A stretch of 38,509 nucleotides of DNA from Cryomorphaceae bacterium (GCA_027485365.1 JAIXRD010000193.1:1-38509), one strand, 5' to 3'. Positions 1 to 9,010 are shown, numbered from the stretch's first letter. Made by a program: numbers and translations. The notes: generated by a model from the letters alone, not told the origin.

Positions 1-1
1 A

Positions 2-499
2 TTTAAATTCTTTATTCGCAAAGAGGCCTATTATGTGGGCTTGAACGTGGTGCCAATATTACTGCTTGCCAATGTTTGCCTCGGTATTTATTATAATCAG
101 AGTGTCTGGTATAAACTCTCTAATCAAACTAAGTTTGGGGCTTATATTGCCTTAATTGGTGCGGGTATAACGATTGTAGTTAATGTGCTTTTCATCCCAA
201 TGTACGGATATATGGCCAGTGCTTGGGCTACACTGCTAGCCTACATGGCCCAGATGATCATTTCATTTTATTTGGGTAAAAAATATTATCCCATTCCCTA
301 TGATGTGCGAAAATTCTATTTGTATGTTGGAAGCGCCGTTGGGATTTACTGCCTCTTTAGCTTGATTCGAATGGGAATGAACGTGCCGCTTAAAGGATTT
401 AATGGGCTACTTATCTTTTTAGGTAATTTAATGATTTTAGGCTTTATTTACCTTGTTTATAAAAACGAGCGTGCCTTGCTTCGAATTAACAAGCGTTAA
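2..499 (+). CDS. Polysaccharide/oligosaccharide flippase, C-terminal part (partial)
   Basis: The reading frame is open from base 2, so this is the 3' end of a gene that begins outside the window. The visible 165 residues hold about five hydrophobic segments separated by short basic loops, as in the C-terminal half of Wzx/MATE-like polysaccharide biosynthesis proteins. The pattern of a loop (NQSVWYKLSNQTKFG) followed by a helix ending VNVLFIPMYGYMASAWATLL is typical of that family, which moves lipid-linked glycans across the inner membrane. It ends in a basic tail and overlaps the convergent ArsC-like gene by 14 bases. The glycosyltransferases further right fit a surface-glycan role, although they lie in a different transcription unit. 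The family call is fairly secure; the substrate is unknown. Confidence 0.75.
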   Translation, partial: FKFFIRKEAYYVGLNVVPILLLANVCLGIYYNQSVWYKLSNQTKFGAYIALIGAGITIVVNVLFIPMYGYMASAWATLLAYMAQMIISFYLGKKYYPIPYDVRKFYLYVGSAVGIYCLFSLIRMGMNVPLKGFNGLLIFLGNLMILGFIYLVYKNERALLRINKR

Positions 500-842
500 A
501 TCTTAACTTTAATCGCTCAATAACCACTCGATCATTTCCAACGGAATAAAAATCACCGTAAAGTATCACTGGGCGCTTTAAAAAAGTATAATCCGATAGA
601 ATCAATTGCTTATAGTCGTCGTCGCAGGTGATGCTGTCTTTAACCTCCACGTATCGCTTTGCTTTTTTTGAAAACACTGCTTCAAACGTACCGTATTGTT
701 CTTTTAATAAATCCAGTACTTCCGCTGTGATCGATTGTTTTTTTATATCAATAAATGAAATATCATTCGGCCATGATACCTCGCCAAGAATACGTTTACA
801 CGTAGAGCAAGTTCCTAAATGATAAACCCGCTTCACTTGCAA
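486..842 (-). CDS. ArsC/Spx-family thioredoxin-fold protein
   Basis: This 118-residue protein has the length and fold signature of the ArsC/YffB family. A CxxC motif (Cys12-Ser-Thr-Cys15) follows the first strand, and a late segment TFLKRPVILYGDFYSVG matches the conserved xxRPxV stretch near the end of the family. Members include arsenate reductases, Spx regulators and uncharacterised thiol proteins. The CSTCKR motif with a second Cys differs from the single-Cys arsenate reductase site CxxxxxR, so arsenate reduction cannot be assumed. It overlaps the end of the bacilliredoxin gene by 10 bases on the same strand, which suggests translational coupling and a shared role in thiol redox chemistry. 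Confidence 0.75.
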   Translation of the reverse strand: MQVKRVYHLGTCSTCKRILGEVSWPNDISFIDIKKQSITAEVLDLLKEQYGTFEAVFSKKAKRYVEVKDSITCDDDYKQLILSDYTFLKRPVILYGDFYSVGNDRVVIERLKLRFNAC

Positions 843-1249
843 AATTCATCATAAGCCGCCTTAAGATTATCTGAAATCATGTCGGCCGTAGCTCCTTCAA
901 TGTGATGACGCTCTAAAAAATGTACTAATGCTCCGTTATGAAACACCGCAATTGAAGGTGAAGACGGAGGATAAGGTAAAAAATACTTTCTCGCTTGGTT
1001 TGTAGCTTCCGTATCAAATCCAGCAAAAACTGTATATAATTCATTCGGAACCACACTATGCTCTAGCGATTTCTTAACCCCAGGGCGCATATTTCCAGCG
1101 GCACATCCACAAACCGAATTAACTACCATTACCATGGTGCCTTTTGAGTTTTCAATCGCATGATCAACGGCTGCAGCTGTGGTTAACTCATTAAACCCAA
1201 CACTTGTTAGGTCGTTCTTCATTGGTTGTACTATTTCTATTGGATACAT
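833..1249 (-). CDS. BrxA/BrxB (YphP/YqiW) family bacilliredoxin
   Basis: The protein has 138 residues, the usual family length, with the diagnostic CGC motif (Cys47-Gly48-Cys49) in the context NSVCGCAAGNMRPG. Bacilliredoxins in Firmicutes remove bacillithiol from protein cysteines, and Bacteroidetes homologues are common. The acidic linker and the C-terminal segment LVHFLERHHIEG also fit the family. The gene is first in a two-gene unit with the ArsC-like gene. A perfect TAnnTTTG box lies 13 bases upstream of its ATG. Whether this organism makes bacillithiol cannot be told from the window. Confidence 0.88.
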   Translation of the reverse strand: MYPIEIVQPMKNDLTSVGFNELTTAAAVDHAIENSKGTMVMVVNSVCGCAAGNMRPGVKKSLEHSVVPNELYTVFAGFDTEATNQARKYFLPYPPSSPSIAVFHNGALVHFLERHHIEGATADMISDNLKAAYDEFCK

Positions 1250-1262
1250 TGTATTTTTTTTA

Positions 1263-1270
1263 CAAAGATA
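1263..1270 (-). promoter_or_regulatory. Promoter -7 box (TATCTTTG) for the bacilliredoxin gene
   Basis: The minus strand reads TATCTTTG, a perfect match to the Bacteroidetes -7 consensus TAnnTTTG, 13 bases before the start codon at 1249 and just after the porZ stop codon. No convincing -33 TTTG was found at the usual distance. Confidence 0.5.
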
Positions 1271-1295
1271 CTCAGTATTTTCTTAGATTGTTGTC

Positions 1296-3623
1296 CTAAC
1301 GAACAACAACTACTTTTCCAACTTTATTCGACGAGCCTTCATTCGTAGCTGTCCAAATTAAATAAACGCCACTTTCTACCTTGGTGCCATCAACTCGTTT
1401 CCCATCCCAAGTAGCTGTTCCACCATTTGAAGTGGTTTTGAAAATTAGATTCCCAGAAACATCCGTTACCTTAACATCAGAATCATACCGTATTCCTTGA
1501 ATCGTAATTAACCCCTCATACCCAGGCCTGACTGGATTTGGAAATACCTTGGTAGAAGAATAATCTGCATCATCTTGCGAGGCATCAGAACGATAAGAAA
1601 CCAGGCCTAAGTCTGTAATAATAAATAATTCCCCGGTCTCTTGATTCATCTTGATATCATAAATATTATTTGAGATCAAGGCTGAATTTTCTTTTGTAAA
1701 TTGTTTAATAATTTCCGAACCATCCGAAGACAATAGCACTAATCCGGCACCGGCTGTTGCCATCCATTTTCGATTGCCACCATCAACCTCTATGTCGGTG
1801 ATGTGAGTTGATCCAAGAACATATTCCACATTTCCTTCAAACCGCACCTTAATTCGCTGGGCGTTATAATCTCCAGGATTCGCTGTAAAGGATCCCGTTG
1901 TGTTGTATAACACGGCAAATCCCGCATCGGTGCCAATCCACAATTCCCCATCTAAATCCACCGCTAGGGCGGTTACATTATTAGACGGAAGCGCTCCACT
2001 AAAATCTCCACTGCTTAAATTTATATGAAAATCATCACCAATATTATCAATGGTTTCTGAATAATTATACCCAAACAATCCATTCGTTTCTGTTGCAAAC
2101 CAAAGGTTTTGATCTTTATCAATTACCATTCGTGTAGTATACTTGTTTCTGGCTTCAACTCCACAATCAAAAGCCGACCACGTATTGTCTGCGCGTTTAA
2201 CAACCAATGGGCGATCAGACCAACCATTCAGAACCCAAAGATTACCTTTTGTGTCATAACACACATCCGATACTAAGCTCCACCCATTTCCCGCCAAACT
2301 CAATTGAATTGGGCTGTTTGTTTGATCGTAAACCGAACAGGAATTGTTTGCTGTATTAATAATTGAAACCGGATATGCTGAATAGGTAGATACCGCAACT
2401 TCCTCCGGGATTTTGGGATTTACTGATATGTCAATAAAATCATGAATGTCTATTCCTTGCCATTGGGACAAGGTGGTATTGTCGTTGTACGACCAATTTT
2501 CATCTTGAAACAAATAATATCCGTGGCGCAAAAAACCTGGACTTTTAAATTCGAGTCGACCGCTAGCAATTGCTAACTTTCCTTTATTCCAATCCATCGC
2601 ATAAAAATCATTCCTTGGTGGCCCGGGATAGGTTACTTTCTCGTATGAATATTCTCCAATGACTCGAATAGGCCCACTAAACTCATCGGCCATCCATTTT
2701 TCTCCGTTTTCAAGAACCACCATTTGACTTGGGCGAAAATAGATGCCCAAATAAAAAGAAAGTGCAGACTCAATTAACTGTCCATTCGCGTTGTATGTGA
2801 GCAAGGCTCCATCTGCTAAAACATCTAGTTTGTTTTCATGTTGAGTTAAGTTTGTGATTTCTAGGCCTACCGAGTAATAATCAAAATATACAAATTCAGT
2901 TGGCGTAAGTTTAAGTATGGTATCGTTACCAAAGGCATTGGTTTTTTGTAACACAAAAACCTCTTCATTGACTTTTTCTATTGCAGCATATGTGCTGTTA
3001 AATACCATCGGTACACGCACGTCTTGCGTCCATCCTTGTGGCGAAGGAAGCAACACATCTCCGAGGTTTCCAATAAATAATTTAGATGGACTTAAGGCTA
3101 AAATTTGTTGGTCTTTTATTTCTATATCGACAATTGGATCTACTGAATTCGTGGGGTAGTATGTATCTTTTATTTCGTTTTTTAGCGGGTTTACCAAGAC
3201 CACTCCAAAATCAGTGGCAACATATACTGTAGTACCGTATCGATAAAATCGATTGATTTTTTTACTCCCTGAAATCGATGCTAATTTAATCGCGGGTATA
3301 TTTATTACGGTGTTACCTGAAACCTTGTCGATATTTCCATTTTTATACCCAATGTATAGCGCTTGATCAATGGTGTCATAATAAATACAGGAAAGTAAAA
3401 TATCAGAAAGACCATTCATTTTATTCAGTAGGGTCTTTTCTTTTGAGGCAAGATGATACTTCATTAGACCGTTTTCATAGGCTGTATAAACGAACTCATC
3501 GTCTTGAGCTATATCTAAGGCTCTCATCGTTGCCGTGTGTAAACGCCAACTTCCTGTTTCTACCTGGGAAAATAACCCGAAGGAAACACTAAGAAAACCA
3601 CATAATAAATAAAGCCATTTCAT
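1296..3623 (-). CDS. porZ: PorZ-like T9SS beta-propeller protein
   Basis: This secreted protein of 775 residues (from ATG 3623) has an N-terminal signal peptide starting MKWLYLLCGFLSVSFG and ending near FSQ. Two beta-propeller regions follow, with repeats such as LYIGYKNGNIDKV, TDFGVVLVNP, LWFATETNGLFGY and LWIGTDAGFAVLY. A C-terminal type A T9SS sorting domain contains VFPNPV and ends KVGKVVVVR. Length and domain order match PorZ, which in Porphyromonas gingivalis belongs to the PorU-V-Q-Z surface attachment complex and keeps its own C-terminal domain. A longer frame to 3647 begins at a TTG inside the promoter box and before the signal peptide, so 3623 is preferred. Other two-component-regulator-type propellers are possible, but the GLSD, GYKNGNID and TDFG signatures favour PorZ. 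Confidence 0.78.
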   Translation of the reverse strand: MKWLYLLCGFLSVSFGLFSQVETGSWRLHTATMRALDIAQDDEFVYTAYENGLMKYHLASKEKTLLNKMNGLSDILLSCIYYDTIDQALYIGYKNGNIDKVSGNTVINIPAIKLASISGSKKINRFYRYGTTVYVATDFGVVLVNPLKNEIKDTYYPTNSVDPIVDIEIKDQQILALSPSKLFIGNLGDVLLPSPQGWTQDVRVPMVFNSTYAAIEKVNEEVFVLQKTNAFGNDTILKLTPTEFVYFDYYSVGLEITNLTQHENKLDVLADGALLTYNANGQLIESALSFYLGIYFRPSQMVVLENGEKWMADEFSGPIRVIGEYSYEKVTYPGPPRNDFYAMDWNKGKLAIASGRLEFKSPGFLRHGYYLFQDENWSYNDNTTLSQWQGIDIHDFIDISVNPKIPEEVAVSTYSAYPVSIINTANNSCSVYDQTNSPIQLSLAGNGWSLVSDVCYDTKGNLWVLNGWSDRPLVVKRADNTWSAFDCGVEARNKYTTRMVIDKDQNLWFATETNGLFGYNYSETIDNIGDDFHINLSSGDFSGALPSNNVTALAVDLDGELWIGTDAGFAVLYNTTGSFTANPGDYNAQRIKVRFEGNVEYVLGSTHITDIEVDGGNRKWMATAGAGLVLLSSDGSEIIKQFTKENSALISNNIYDIKMNQETGELFIITDLGLVSYRSDASQDDADYSSTKVFPNPVRPGYEGLITIQGIRYDSDVKVTDVSGNLIFKTTSNGGTATWDGKRVDGTKVESGVYLIWTATNEGSSNKVGKVVVVR

Positions 3624-3644
3624 GGGCACGCAACGTATTTTAAA

Positions 3645-3652
3645 CAAATTTA
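3645..3652 (-). promoter_or_regulatory. Promoter -7 box (TAAATTTG) for porZ
   Basis: A perfect TAnnTTTG box on the minus strand lies 21 bases upstream of ATG 3623. It overlaps the alternative TTG start of the longer frame, which argues that the protein starts at 3623. Confidence 0.5.
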
Positions 3653-3724
3653 TTCCCTATTAATCAAATTCCTGCTTCTTTTAACATTATTATGATTCAA
3701 ATTCCTTTTAATTTCGAACCATAA

Positions 3725-5365
3725 ATGAATCGCTTACAAAAACAACTATACGCAACTGGACTTTTTTTGTTTCTTATACCAAGCATTGTCTTTGTATTAG
3801 CAACCTTACTTTGGTTTATCGGCGTACCTGTTAACGGATGGTTGTTTCTAGTTTCTATCGGATTAACTGCGGGGATATCCTATCGCGAGTTCTTACCCAG
3901 GTCTCTAAAAGAATGGAGTTGGCTTTTCTTTGGCGGTTTAATCATCGTTGGCTCTCTATTAATAGCTGTTCAATTTTATGATTGTTCTTTTGATGGGCAG
4001 TGGTATCATCAAGATGCTGTCATGTTTCTTTCTGATGGTTGGAATCCAGTTTGGGATGCTGCCATATCAAATAACGCCGTTTCTGGTTTAAATGCAAACT
4101 ATGTTAATCATTACCCAAAGGCTCCGTGGGTAATTGAGGCTGCGCTCTATATGTTCACTGGCAACATAGAAGCCGGGAAGGCAATTCAATTGATTTACCT
4201 GGTATCGTTTATGTTACTGCTGCTCACATTCCTAAAGAACAGGTTTATGTTATCTTGGGGAACCGCAATACTCATTACACTCTTAGTTGGAGGAAGCACT
4301 GTATCCCTTGGGCAACTTTTTAGCTTTTATGTAGATGGTCTACTTTTTAGTTTATTAGGGATTTTGCTGTTATTTCTGTTAGAATTAATTTATTACGATG
4401 CTAAGGTTTTGGGGTACATGGGCTTAGCGTTTGTCGTGCTGGCCAACATCAAATTTACCGGGTTAATTTATGGAATGGTGTTTTTAATGATGGCTGGAAT
4501 TTGGGTAATACTTAGGCATAAAGACCTGATTAAAAAAAGAGTGCTGCACTTTAGTTCCGTAGTGCTTATTGGTGTAGTATTTATTGGATACCCAACCTAT
4601 GTGAGAAATGTGATCTCTAAAGGTCATCCCCTATTTCCCATTATGGGTCAAAACAACGAAGGTAAGTCAATCGCCGAAGTACAATATCCAGCAGACTTTT
4701 TCCCTATGAATCGCTTTGAAAAACTGATTGCGGCGCACGCCTCGATTCCGATTTATACGGATCATGAGCACGCCTCCGTAAAAAAACCATTATTCAACAA
4801 AAACCTCATCTTGGAATCTATTCCATATTATAAAAACCATCAACCGGTAACGATGAGCCCCTTCGGGCCTTTTGAAGGCGAATTACTTGTGGTTTTTATT
4901 CCGCTTTTATGTTTGTTTTTCCTTAGAAGAAGACCTCTTGCATTATACCTGCTATTTGGCGGGATTCTTCTTTCGATGGTTATTCAGCCTGAGGCTTGGA
5001 ATTTACGCTACGCCCCGCAATTGCTTTTGATTTTTGCGATTGTTTTAACTGTGTTAATGCAAGAAAAAAAGGGTTGGATTAGGGTATACTCCATGGGATT
5101 TGCGGGACTATTTATTCTTAATTCAAGCATAGCTGTTTTTCAAAATTGGCGGTGGGTTTCAGAAAATAATGCTACATTAATTCAGGAATTGGAACCAATG
5201 CGAAAAACTCACGTAAAGATTCAAGCGGGTTGGATGAAATCATTTGAATTAAAACTGAAGCACTTTGAAATTACACCCGTGTATGAACTTGATAGCAATG
5301 GTGTATATAATACCTTTCCAGGCGATGCCTTTAGTGGATGGAAAGTTAAGAAGGATCTAAAATGA
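3725..5365 (+). CDS. GT-C type integral membrane glycosyltransferase (GT39-like)
   Basis: This 546-residue protein has about ten hydrophobic segments and a soluble C-terminal tail. The first extracytoplasmic loop carries DCSFDGQWYHQDAV, an acidic/His loop in the place where GT-C enzymes keep catalytic acids. Such enzymes transfer sugars from polyprenyl-phosphate donors on the periplasmic face. The next gene starts at an ATGA overlap and encodes a polyprenyl-phosphate sugar synthase, which fits donor supply followed by transfer. A near-consensus -7 box (TAATTTCG, 3709-3716) lies 8 bases before the ATG, in the 101-base region shared with divergent porZ. The acceptor and sugar are unknown, and no close family could be named from the sequence alone. 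Confidence 0.65.
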   Translation: MNRLQKQLYATGLFLFLIPSIVFVLATLLWFIGVPVNGWLFLVSIGLTAGISYREFLPRSLKEWSWLFFGGLIIVGSLLIAVQFYDCSFDGQWYHQDAVMFLSDGWNPVWDAAISNNAVSGLNANYVNHYPKAPWVIEAALYMFTGNIEAGKAIQLIYLVSFMLLLLTFLKNRFMLSWGTAILITLLVGGSTVSLGQLFSFYVDGLLFSLLGILLLFLLELIYYDAKVLGYMGLAFVVLANIKFTGLIYGMVFLMMAGIWVILRHKDLIKKRVLHFSSVVLIGVVFIGYPTYVRNVISKGHPLFPIMGQNNEGKSIAEVQYPADFFPMNRFEKLIAAHASIPIYTDHEHASVKKPLFNKNLILESIPYYKNHQPVTMSPFGPFEGELLVVFIPLLCLFFLRRRPLALYLLFGGILLSMVIQPEAWNLRYAPQLLLIFAIVLTVLMQEKKGWIRVYSMGFAGLFILNSSIAVFQNWRWVSENNATLIQELEPMRKTHVKIQAGWMKSFELKLKHFEITPVYELDSNGVYNTFPGDAFSGWKVKKDLK

Positions 5366-6240
5366 AGATTGGGTGGCATTTACTTCGGGTAAAAAGTTGG
5401 GTAAAAAATGGCTTTCTATTTTTACCTGCAATTTTTTCATTGCGCTTATTGCAATGGGAATTTATGTGCTCCGTGTTCGTGGGTTCCATTATTTTCTCTC
5501 TCATTAGTTCGTTTGTTTACATAAACAATGACATTAAAGATGCGGAAGAAGACGCCTTACATCCGAGAAAAAAATATCGTCCCATCGCTGCCGGTTTAAT
5601 TTCTAAACAACGGGCATTCCTCATCGGAATTGGCTTGCTAATACTTGCTTTTTCTTTACTTTTTATTGCTAAGCTTCCGCTTGCTTTTTTGGGTATTGTT
5701 CTTACCTATTTAATTTTAAACATTCTTTATTCCTTTTGGCTAAAAACATTGCCCTTATTAGAACTATTCATTGTGGCTATCAATTTTGTGCTTCGTGTAC
5801 TGGCAGGATGTGCAATAATTACAGTTAATCCATCCCATTGGATTTTGGTGGTTACATTCTTTCTTGCCTTTCTGATGGTAGTAGTTAAAAGAAAGTCAGA
5901 AATTACCCAATTACAAGGCAATGCGGTAAATCACCGCGCGGTATTGAAAGCCTACAGTGTCGGGTTTTTAAATACCCTCACATACATTGCAGCAACAATA
6001 ACCATTACAGCATATTTGTTATACTCCATAGACCCAGATGTCGTAAAAGCCTTGGGCACTGATTGGTTAATGTATAGCTCCTTATTTGTGTTGATGGGGG
6101 TAATTCGATTCATCCAAATAAGCGAACACGGATTATATGAAGGAGAAGGAGACCCAACCACCTTGTTGTTTAAAGATCGGTTTTTGCAAGGAACCGTATT
6201 TTGTTGGATTTTGTATTTAATCGGGATTATCTATGTCTGA
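5362..6240 (+). CDS. UbiA-family decaprenyl-phosphate phosphoribosyltransferase-like enzyme
   Basis: The protein (292 residues, about eight or nine membrane segments) has the UbiA aspartate motif as NDIKDAEEDALHPRKKYRP, followed by AAG. This basic-rich version is characteristic of the 5-phosphoribosyl-1-pyrophosphate:polyprenyl-phosphate branch rather than the quinone or haem branches. The second acidic site lies near KRKSEITQL and EGEGDPTTLLFKD. In mycobacteria the homologous enzyme starts the decaprenylphosphoryl-arabinose pathway. The start overlaps the upstream stop by 4 bases (ATGA) and the stop overlaps the HAD phosphatase start by 8 bases, so the three genes form a tight operon. The exact prenyl chain and pentose are inferred, not seen. 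Confidence 0.8.
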   Translation: MKIGWHLLRVKSWVKNGFLFLPAIFSLRLLQWEFMCSVFVGSIIFSLISSFVYINNDIKDAEEDALHPRKKYRPIAAGLISKQRAFLIGIGLLILAFSLLFIAKLPLAFLGIVLTYLILNILYSFWLKTLPLLELFIVAINFVLRVLAGCAIITVNPSHWILVVTFFLAFLMVVVKRKSEITQLQGNAVNHRAVLKAYSVGFLNTLTYIAATITITAYLLYSIDPDVVKALGTDWLMYSSLFVLMGVIRFIQISEHGLYEGEGDPTTLLFKDRFLQGTVFCWILYLIGIIYV

Positions 6241-6853
6241 CCATTCCGATAAGCTTGCGCTGTTTGATTTTGATGGAACCCTATATAAACACGACAGCAT
6301 TCTTGCCTTTTGTCTATTTTATTATCGAAAGAAACCCCTAAGAGTTTGGCGAGTAATGATGCAGGTATATGCATTGGTGCTATGGAAATCAAAACGAATC
6401 AACACCAGTACATTTAAGTCTAAATTCATTTGTTTTATTGCAAGTGATTCTGACCAGGAGGTTCGGCGCATGGCAACCCAATTTTGGAAAAATAAAGACG
6501 AATTTAACGAAGAGCTTCTGTTGGCTTTAAAATGCTGTCAAGCAGAGAACTTGTGTGTTGTGGTGGTTTCGGCCTCACCAGATTTGTTTATTCTTCCGGC
6601 CTGTGAAAAACTAGGCATTAAGTATGTTGTCTCAACTACCCTGCGGATTCATAAGGACGGATATACCTTAGGTACAAATTGTAGGGGTTCTGAAAAAACC
6701 AGCCGTTTAAGGGACTTGTTTCCAACCCAACGCATTGTCCAAGCCTATTCAGATAACACCGATGATCTTCCATTATTACAAGCGGCGGAACAGGGTTTTC
6801 TTGTTAAGAAGGGCGCTATTCGTACAGTGCCTAACGCGGGTGATTTTCATTAA
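6233..6853 (+). CDS. HAD-IB family phosphatase
   Basis: This 206-residue protein has all four HAD motifs: DFDGT (residues 12-16), SAS in VVVSASPDLF, the lysine in GSEKTSRL, and SDNTDDLPLL. A helical cap sits between motifs I and II, as in SerB-like class IB enzymes. It overlaps the UbiA gene by 8 bases. In other bacteria HAD phosphatase domains occur fused to UbiA-like prenyltransferases, so it plausibly dephosphorylates the prenyl-phosphate phosphopentose made by its neighbour. A phosphoserine-type phosphatase of general metabolism is the alternative. The 3' end overlaps the convergent membrane protein gene by 23 bases. Confidence 0.78.
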   Translation: MSDHSDKLALFDFDGTLYKHDSILAFCLFYYRKKPLRVWRVMMQVYALVLWKSKRINTSTFKSKFICFIASDSDQEVRRMATQFWKNKDEFNEELLLALKCCQAENLCVVVVSASPDLFILPACEKLGIKYVVSTTLRIHKDGYTLGTNCRGSEKTSRLRDLFPTQRIVQAYSDNTDDLPLLQAAEQGFLVKKGAIRTVPNAGDFH

Positions 6854-8564
6854 AAATATACCGCGCATCTAGCAAAAGCTGTTCCTCTAGGTCCATGTGA
6901 TTACGTTCAGCTTTTAATGTTATTTCTTTTATCCACTGTGGATTAGCGCGCATTTCACTGATAATTCGTTGCACTTCTGAATTTTCAATTATTCGTAATA
7001 ATTCAACACTCGATTTGGTTGATCTTTGTTTAAAATTATTAATGTAAATCCAACGCTCTCTACCACTTTTCACCATTGGATAACTGCGTAACGTGTTCAT
7101 TTTATATCCAAAGGTTGATAAGGTGTCTACATTCTCAAGGTGGACTGCAAGTTTAACCAGTTGATTGTTTTGGTTGAAATACAGCACAGGAGAGCTGTTT
7201 TTAGTAAAATCAAACAGCCGATTGGTTCTTGCGATAAAAATCTGTGGATCGGGATTATACCAGGATGGATGGTGGTTAAGCACCCATTTCGCTATGGGCA
7301 TGTGTTGTAGGTTAGACCAATCAAATTGGTTAAAGGGCAAATGGACACTTAATAATATCCCTTGAGAAATATAGGCCGAAACTAGCAGCGGAATTCGAAA
7401 CCGCATAGAAAAATCATGCATTAAATGAAATACATGAAAAAGTAAGGGTACTGCAATCCAAACCGCATACCGATTAACGATCGCCATTCCATGATTCCAA
7501 TTGTTCATAGCCGAAACCAATACGGTCATCGAAACTAAAATAAGTGGTATTAAATCCCATGGATCCCATAATCGATTTTTAATCATTATTACCCATCGAT
7601 ATACTAACAGTGCCATATAAACCAATAGAAATAGTCCAATGCTTAATATCATTCCTTGATTTAAGTCAAAATAAAAACCTACAACTCGGGTCATGGAAAT
7701 GTTCTCTGCAGCAAGAAATCCTGCGTCCTTAATCAAGCTGGTGGTACCAAATAAACTATAAAAATACAGTGAGGGGATAAAAACAATCACCCCATAAAGA
7801 CCAAACGGAAGCATTGGTTTTATTGCGTATCGCAGTTTACTCCAAACGTATACATACATCCAAAGCAATAGAAAAACTAAGGGTTGATTCTGCAAGGTGG
7901 CTAAGGCACACGTGAGTATGGCAAGGTGAAATCGTTCATGTTTTAAAAAAATGAAACTTGCCATCAATAAAACAACCGTAGTTAATTCGGGATGGGTCCA
8001 TGTGTTATAATAAAATGCCGCACTTAGAAACGCGGCCAAAAAGAGCAATACCTCATCAAAACCAAGCGGTTTTCGGATGAATAAAATTAATATCAATAAT
8101 AGTATCCAACATGCAAGATTGGTGTACTTAAATGCCTGAATCGGGTGTATATTAAATAAATCCGTCATGCACCGAGCAGGAACATTCAATAAGGAATAAA
8201 ATACAAAATGATACCCGTAAACGCCCCCGTTTTTGTTTCGATAAAAACCACCGAATTCTTTTCGAATGGGCGCTTTTTCCATAGACTGATCTTCTTTTAA
8301 AAAGCGTTCAACCTCATCAAACGCAGCGGCCTTATAATTCGATTCCCACGATTGATGCGCTATAAAATCAGCTTTAAATGAATTAAAATCTACGGGCTTA
8401 ATCGTTGGTGTGCCGTGATTATACCACGCTTCTGTGGTTAAAATATACTCAATTCCATCGCCGGTAGCATAGGGTTCTGTATTCGAGTAATACCGAAACA
8501 AACCCAGTGTAAAAAGCAAAAGAACAACGCTTTTAACAACCCAACCTGGCAGTTTATTGAACAT
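6831..8564 (-). CDS. Polytopic membrane protein, GT-C glycosyltransferase-like
   Basis: The protein has 577 residues with a membrane segment at the start, a long first periplasmic loop, about nine further membrane segments, and a soluble C-terminal domain of about 160 residues. The loop after helix 1 begins with TGDGIEYILTTEAWYNHG, the acidic loop pattern of GT-C and related dolichyl-phosphate-mannose-type transferases. Its start overlaps the end of the YqaA gene by 11 bases, so the two are cotranscribed. It lies head-on to the UbiA/HAD operon, suggesting a second transferase using the same kind of lipid-linked sugar. No specific family name can be supported. Confidence 0.55.
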   Translation of the reverse strand: MFNKLPGWVVKSVVLLLFTLGLFRYYSNTEPYATGDGIEYILTTEAWYNHGTPTIKPVDFNSFKADFIAHQSWESNYKAAAFDEVERFLKEDQSMEKAPIRKEFGGFYRNKNGGVYGYHFVFYSLLNVPARCMTDLFNIHPIQAFKYTNLACWILLLILILFIRKPLGFDEVLLFLAAFLSAAFYYNTWTHPELTTVVLLMASFIFLKHERFHLAILTCALATLQNQPLVFLLLWMYVYVWSKLRYAIKPMLPFGLYGVIVFIPSLYFYSLFGTTSLIKDAGFLAAENISMTRVVGFYFDLNQGMILSIGLFLLVYMALLVYRWVIMIKNRLWDPWDLIPLILVSMTVLVSAMNNWNHGMAIVNRYAVWIAVPLLFHVFHLMHDFSMRFRIPLLVSAYISQGILLSVHLPFNQFDWSNLQHMPIAKWVLNHHPSWYNPDPQIFIARTNRLFDFTKNSSPVLYFNQNNQLVKLAVHLENVDTLSTFGYKMNTLRSYPMVKSGRERWIYINNFKQRSTKSSVELLRIIENSEVQRIISEMRANPQWIKEITLKAERNHMDLEEQLLLDARYIFNENHPR

Positions 8565-8985
8565 ATAAATAAAAGAGAAGAATTAATAAATACCGTACAA
8601 ATTTGCCGATAAAGATAAATAAGAAGGTTGGCTTCCACGCTGTTTTAAAAAACCCTAAGGCTACGGCTATTACATCACCAACAAAGGGTAGCCAAGTAAC
8701 AAGTGCTAACCAAACCCCATAGCGGTTGACCTTATGCTCCCATCGTGAAATTTGATCTTCTGTAACACGAATTTTTGCCAACCATTCAGGGTTTCCCAAA
8801 TAACCAATGCCATAATTTAAATAACCACCCAACGTGTTTCCTGTGCTTGCAACGAATAAACAAACCCACGGATTAAAAGAAAAAAGCATCGCAATAAACA
8901 GTGCTTCTGAAGCAATAGGAAGTATGGTTGCAGCTAAAAATGAGGCAACAAACAAACCAATATATCCCCCTTCAATCCAATCCAT
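8554..8985 (-). CDS. YqaA/DedA family (VTT domain) membrane protein
   Basis: This 143-residue protein has about four hydrophobic segments, with the signatures FLAATILPIASEAL, GNTLGGYLNYGIG and LPFVGDVIAVALGFF of the YqaA branch of the SNARE-associated/DedA (VTT) family. DedA-family proteins have been implicated in flipping or recycling polyprenyl phosphate and phospholipids, which suits a neighbourhood of polyprenyl-phosphate-dependent enzymes; that link is inference. The start codon directly follows the T-tract of the upstream terminator, leaving no room for a conventional leader. The MDWIEGG start nevertheless fits the family. Confidence 0.83.
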   Translation of the reverse strand: MDWIEGGYIGLFVASFLAATILPIASEALFIAMLFSFNPWVCLFVASTGNTLGGYLNYGIGYLGNPEWLAKIRVTEDQISRWEHKVNRYGVWLALVTWLPFVGDVIAVALGFFKTAWKPTFLFIFIGKFVRYLLILLFYLYVQ

Positions 8986-9010
8986 AAAAAAAGGCCGGAT
9001 AACCGGCCTT
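8986..9010 (-). terminator. Rho-independent terminator of the T9SS protein gene
   Basis: On the minus strand an 8-bp perfect stem (AAGGCCGG, loop TTAT, CCGGCCTT) is followed by an unbroken T run that ends at the yqaA ATG. It lies about 20 bases after the stop codon at 9030. Confidence 0.85.
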
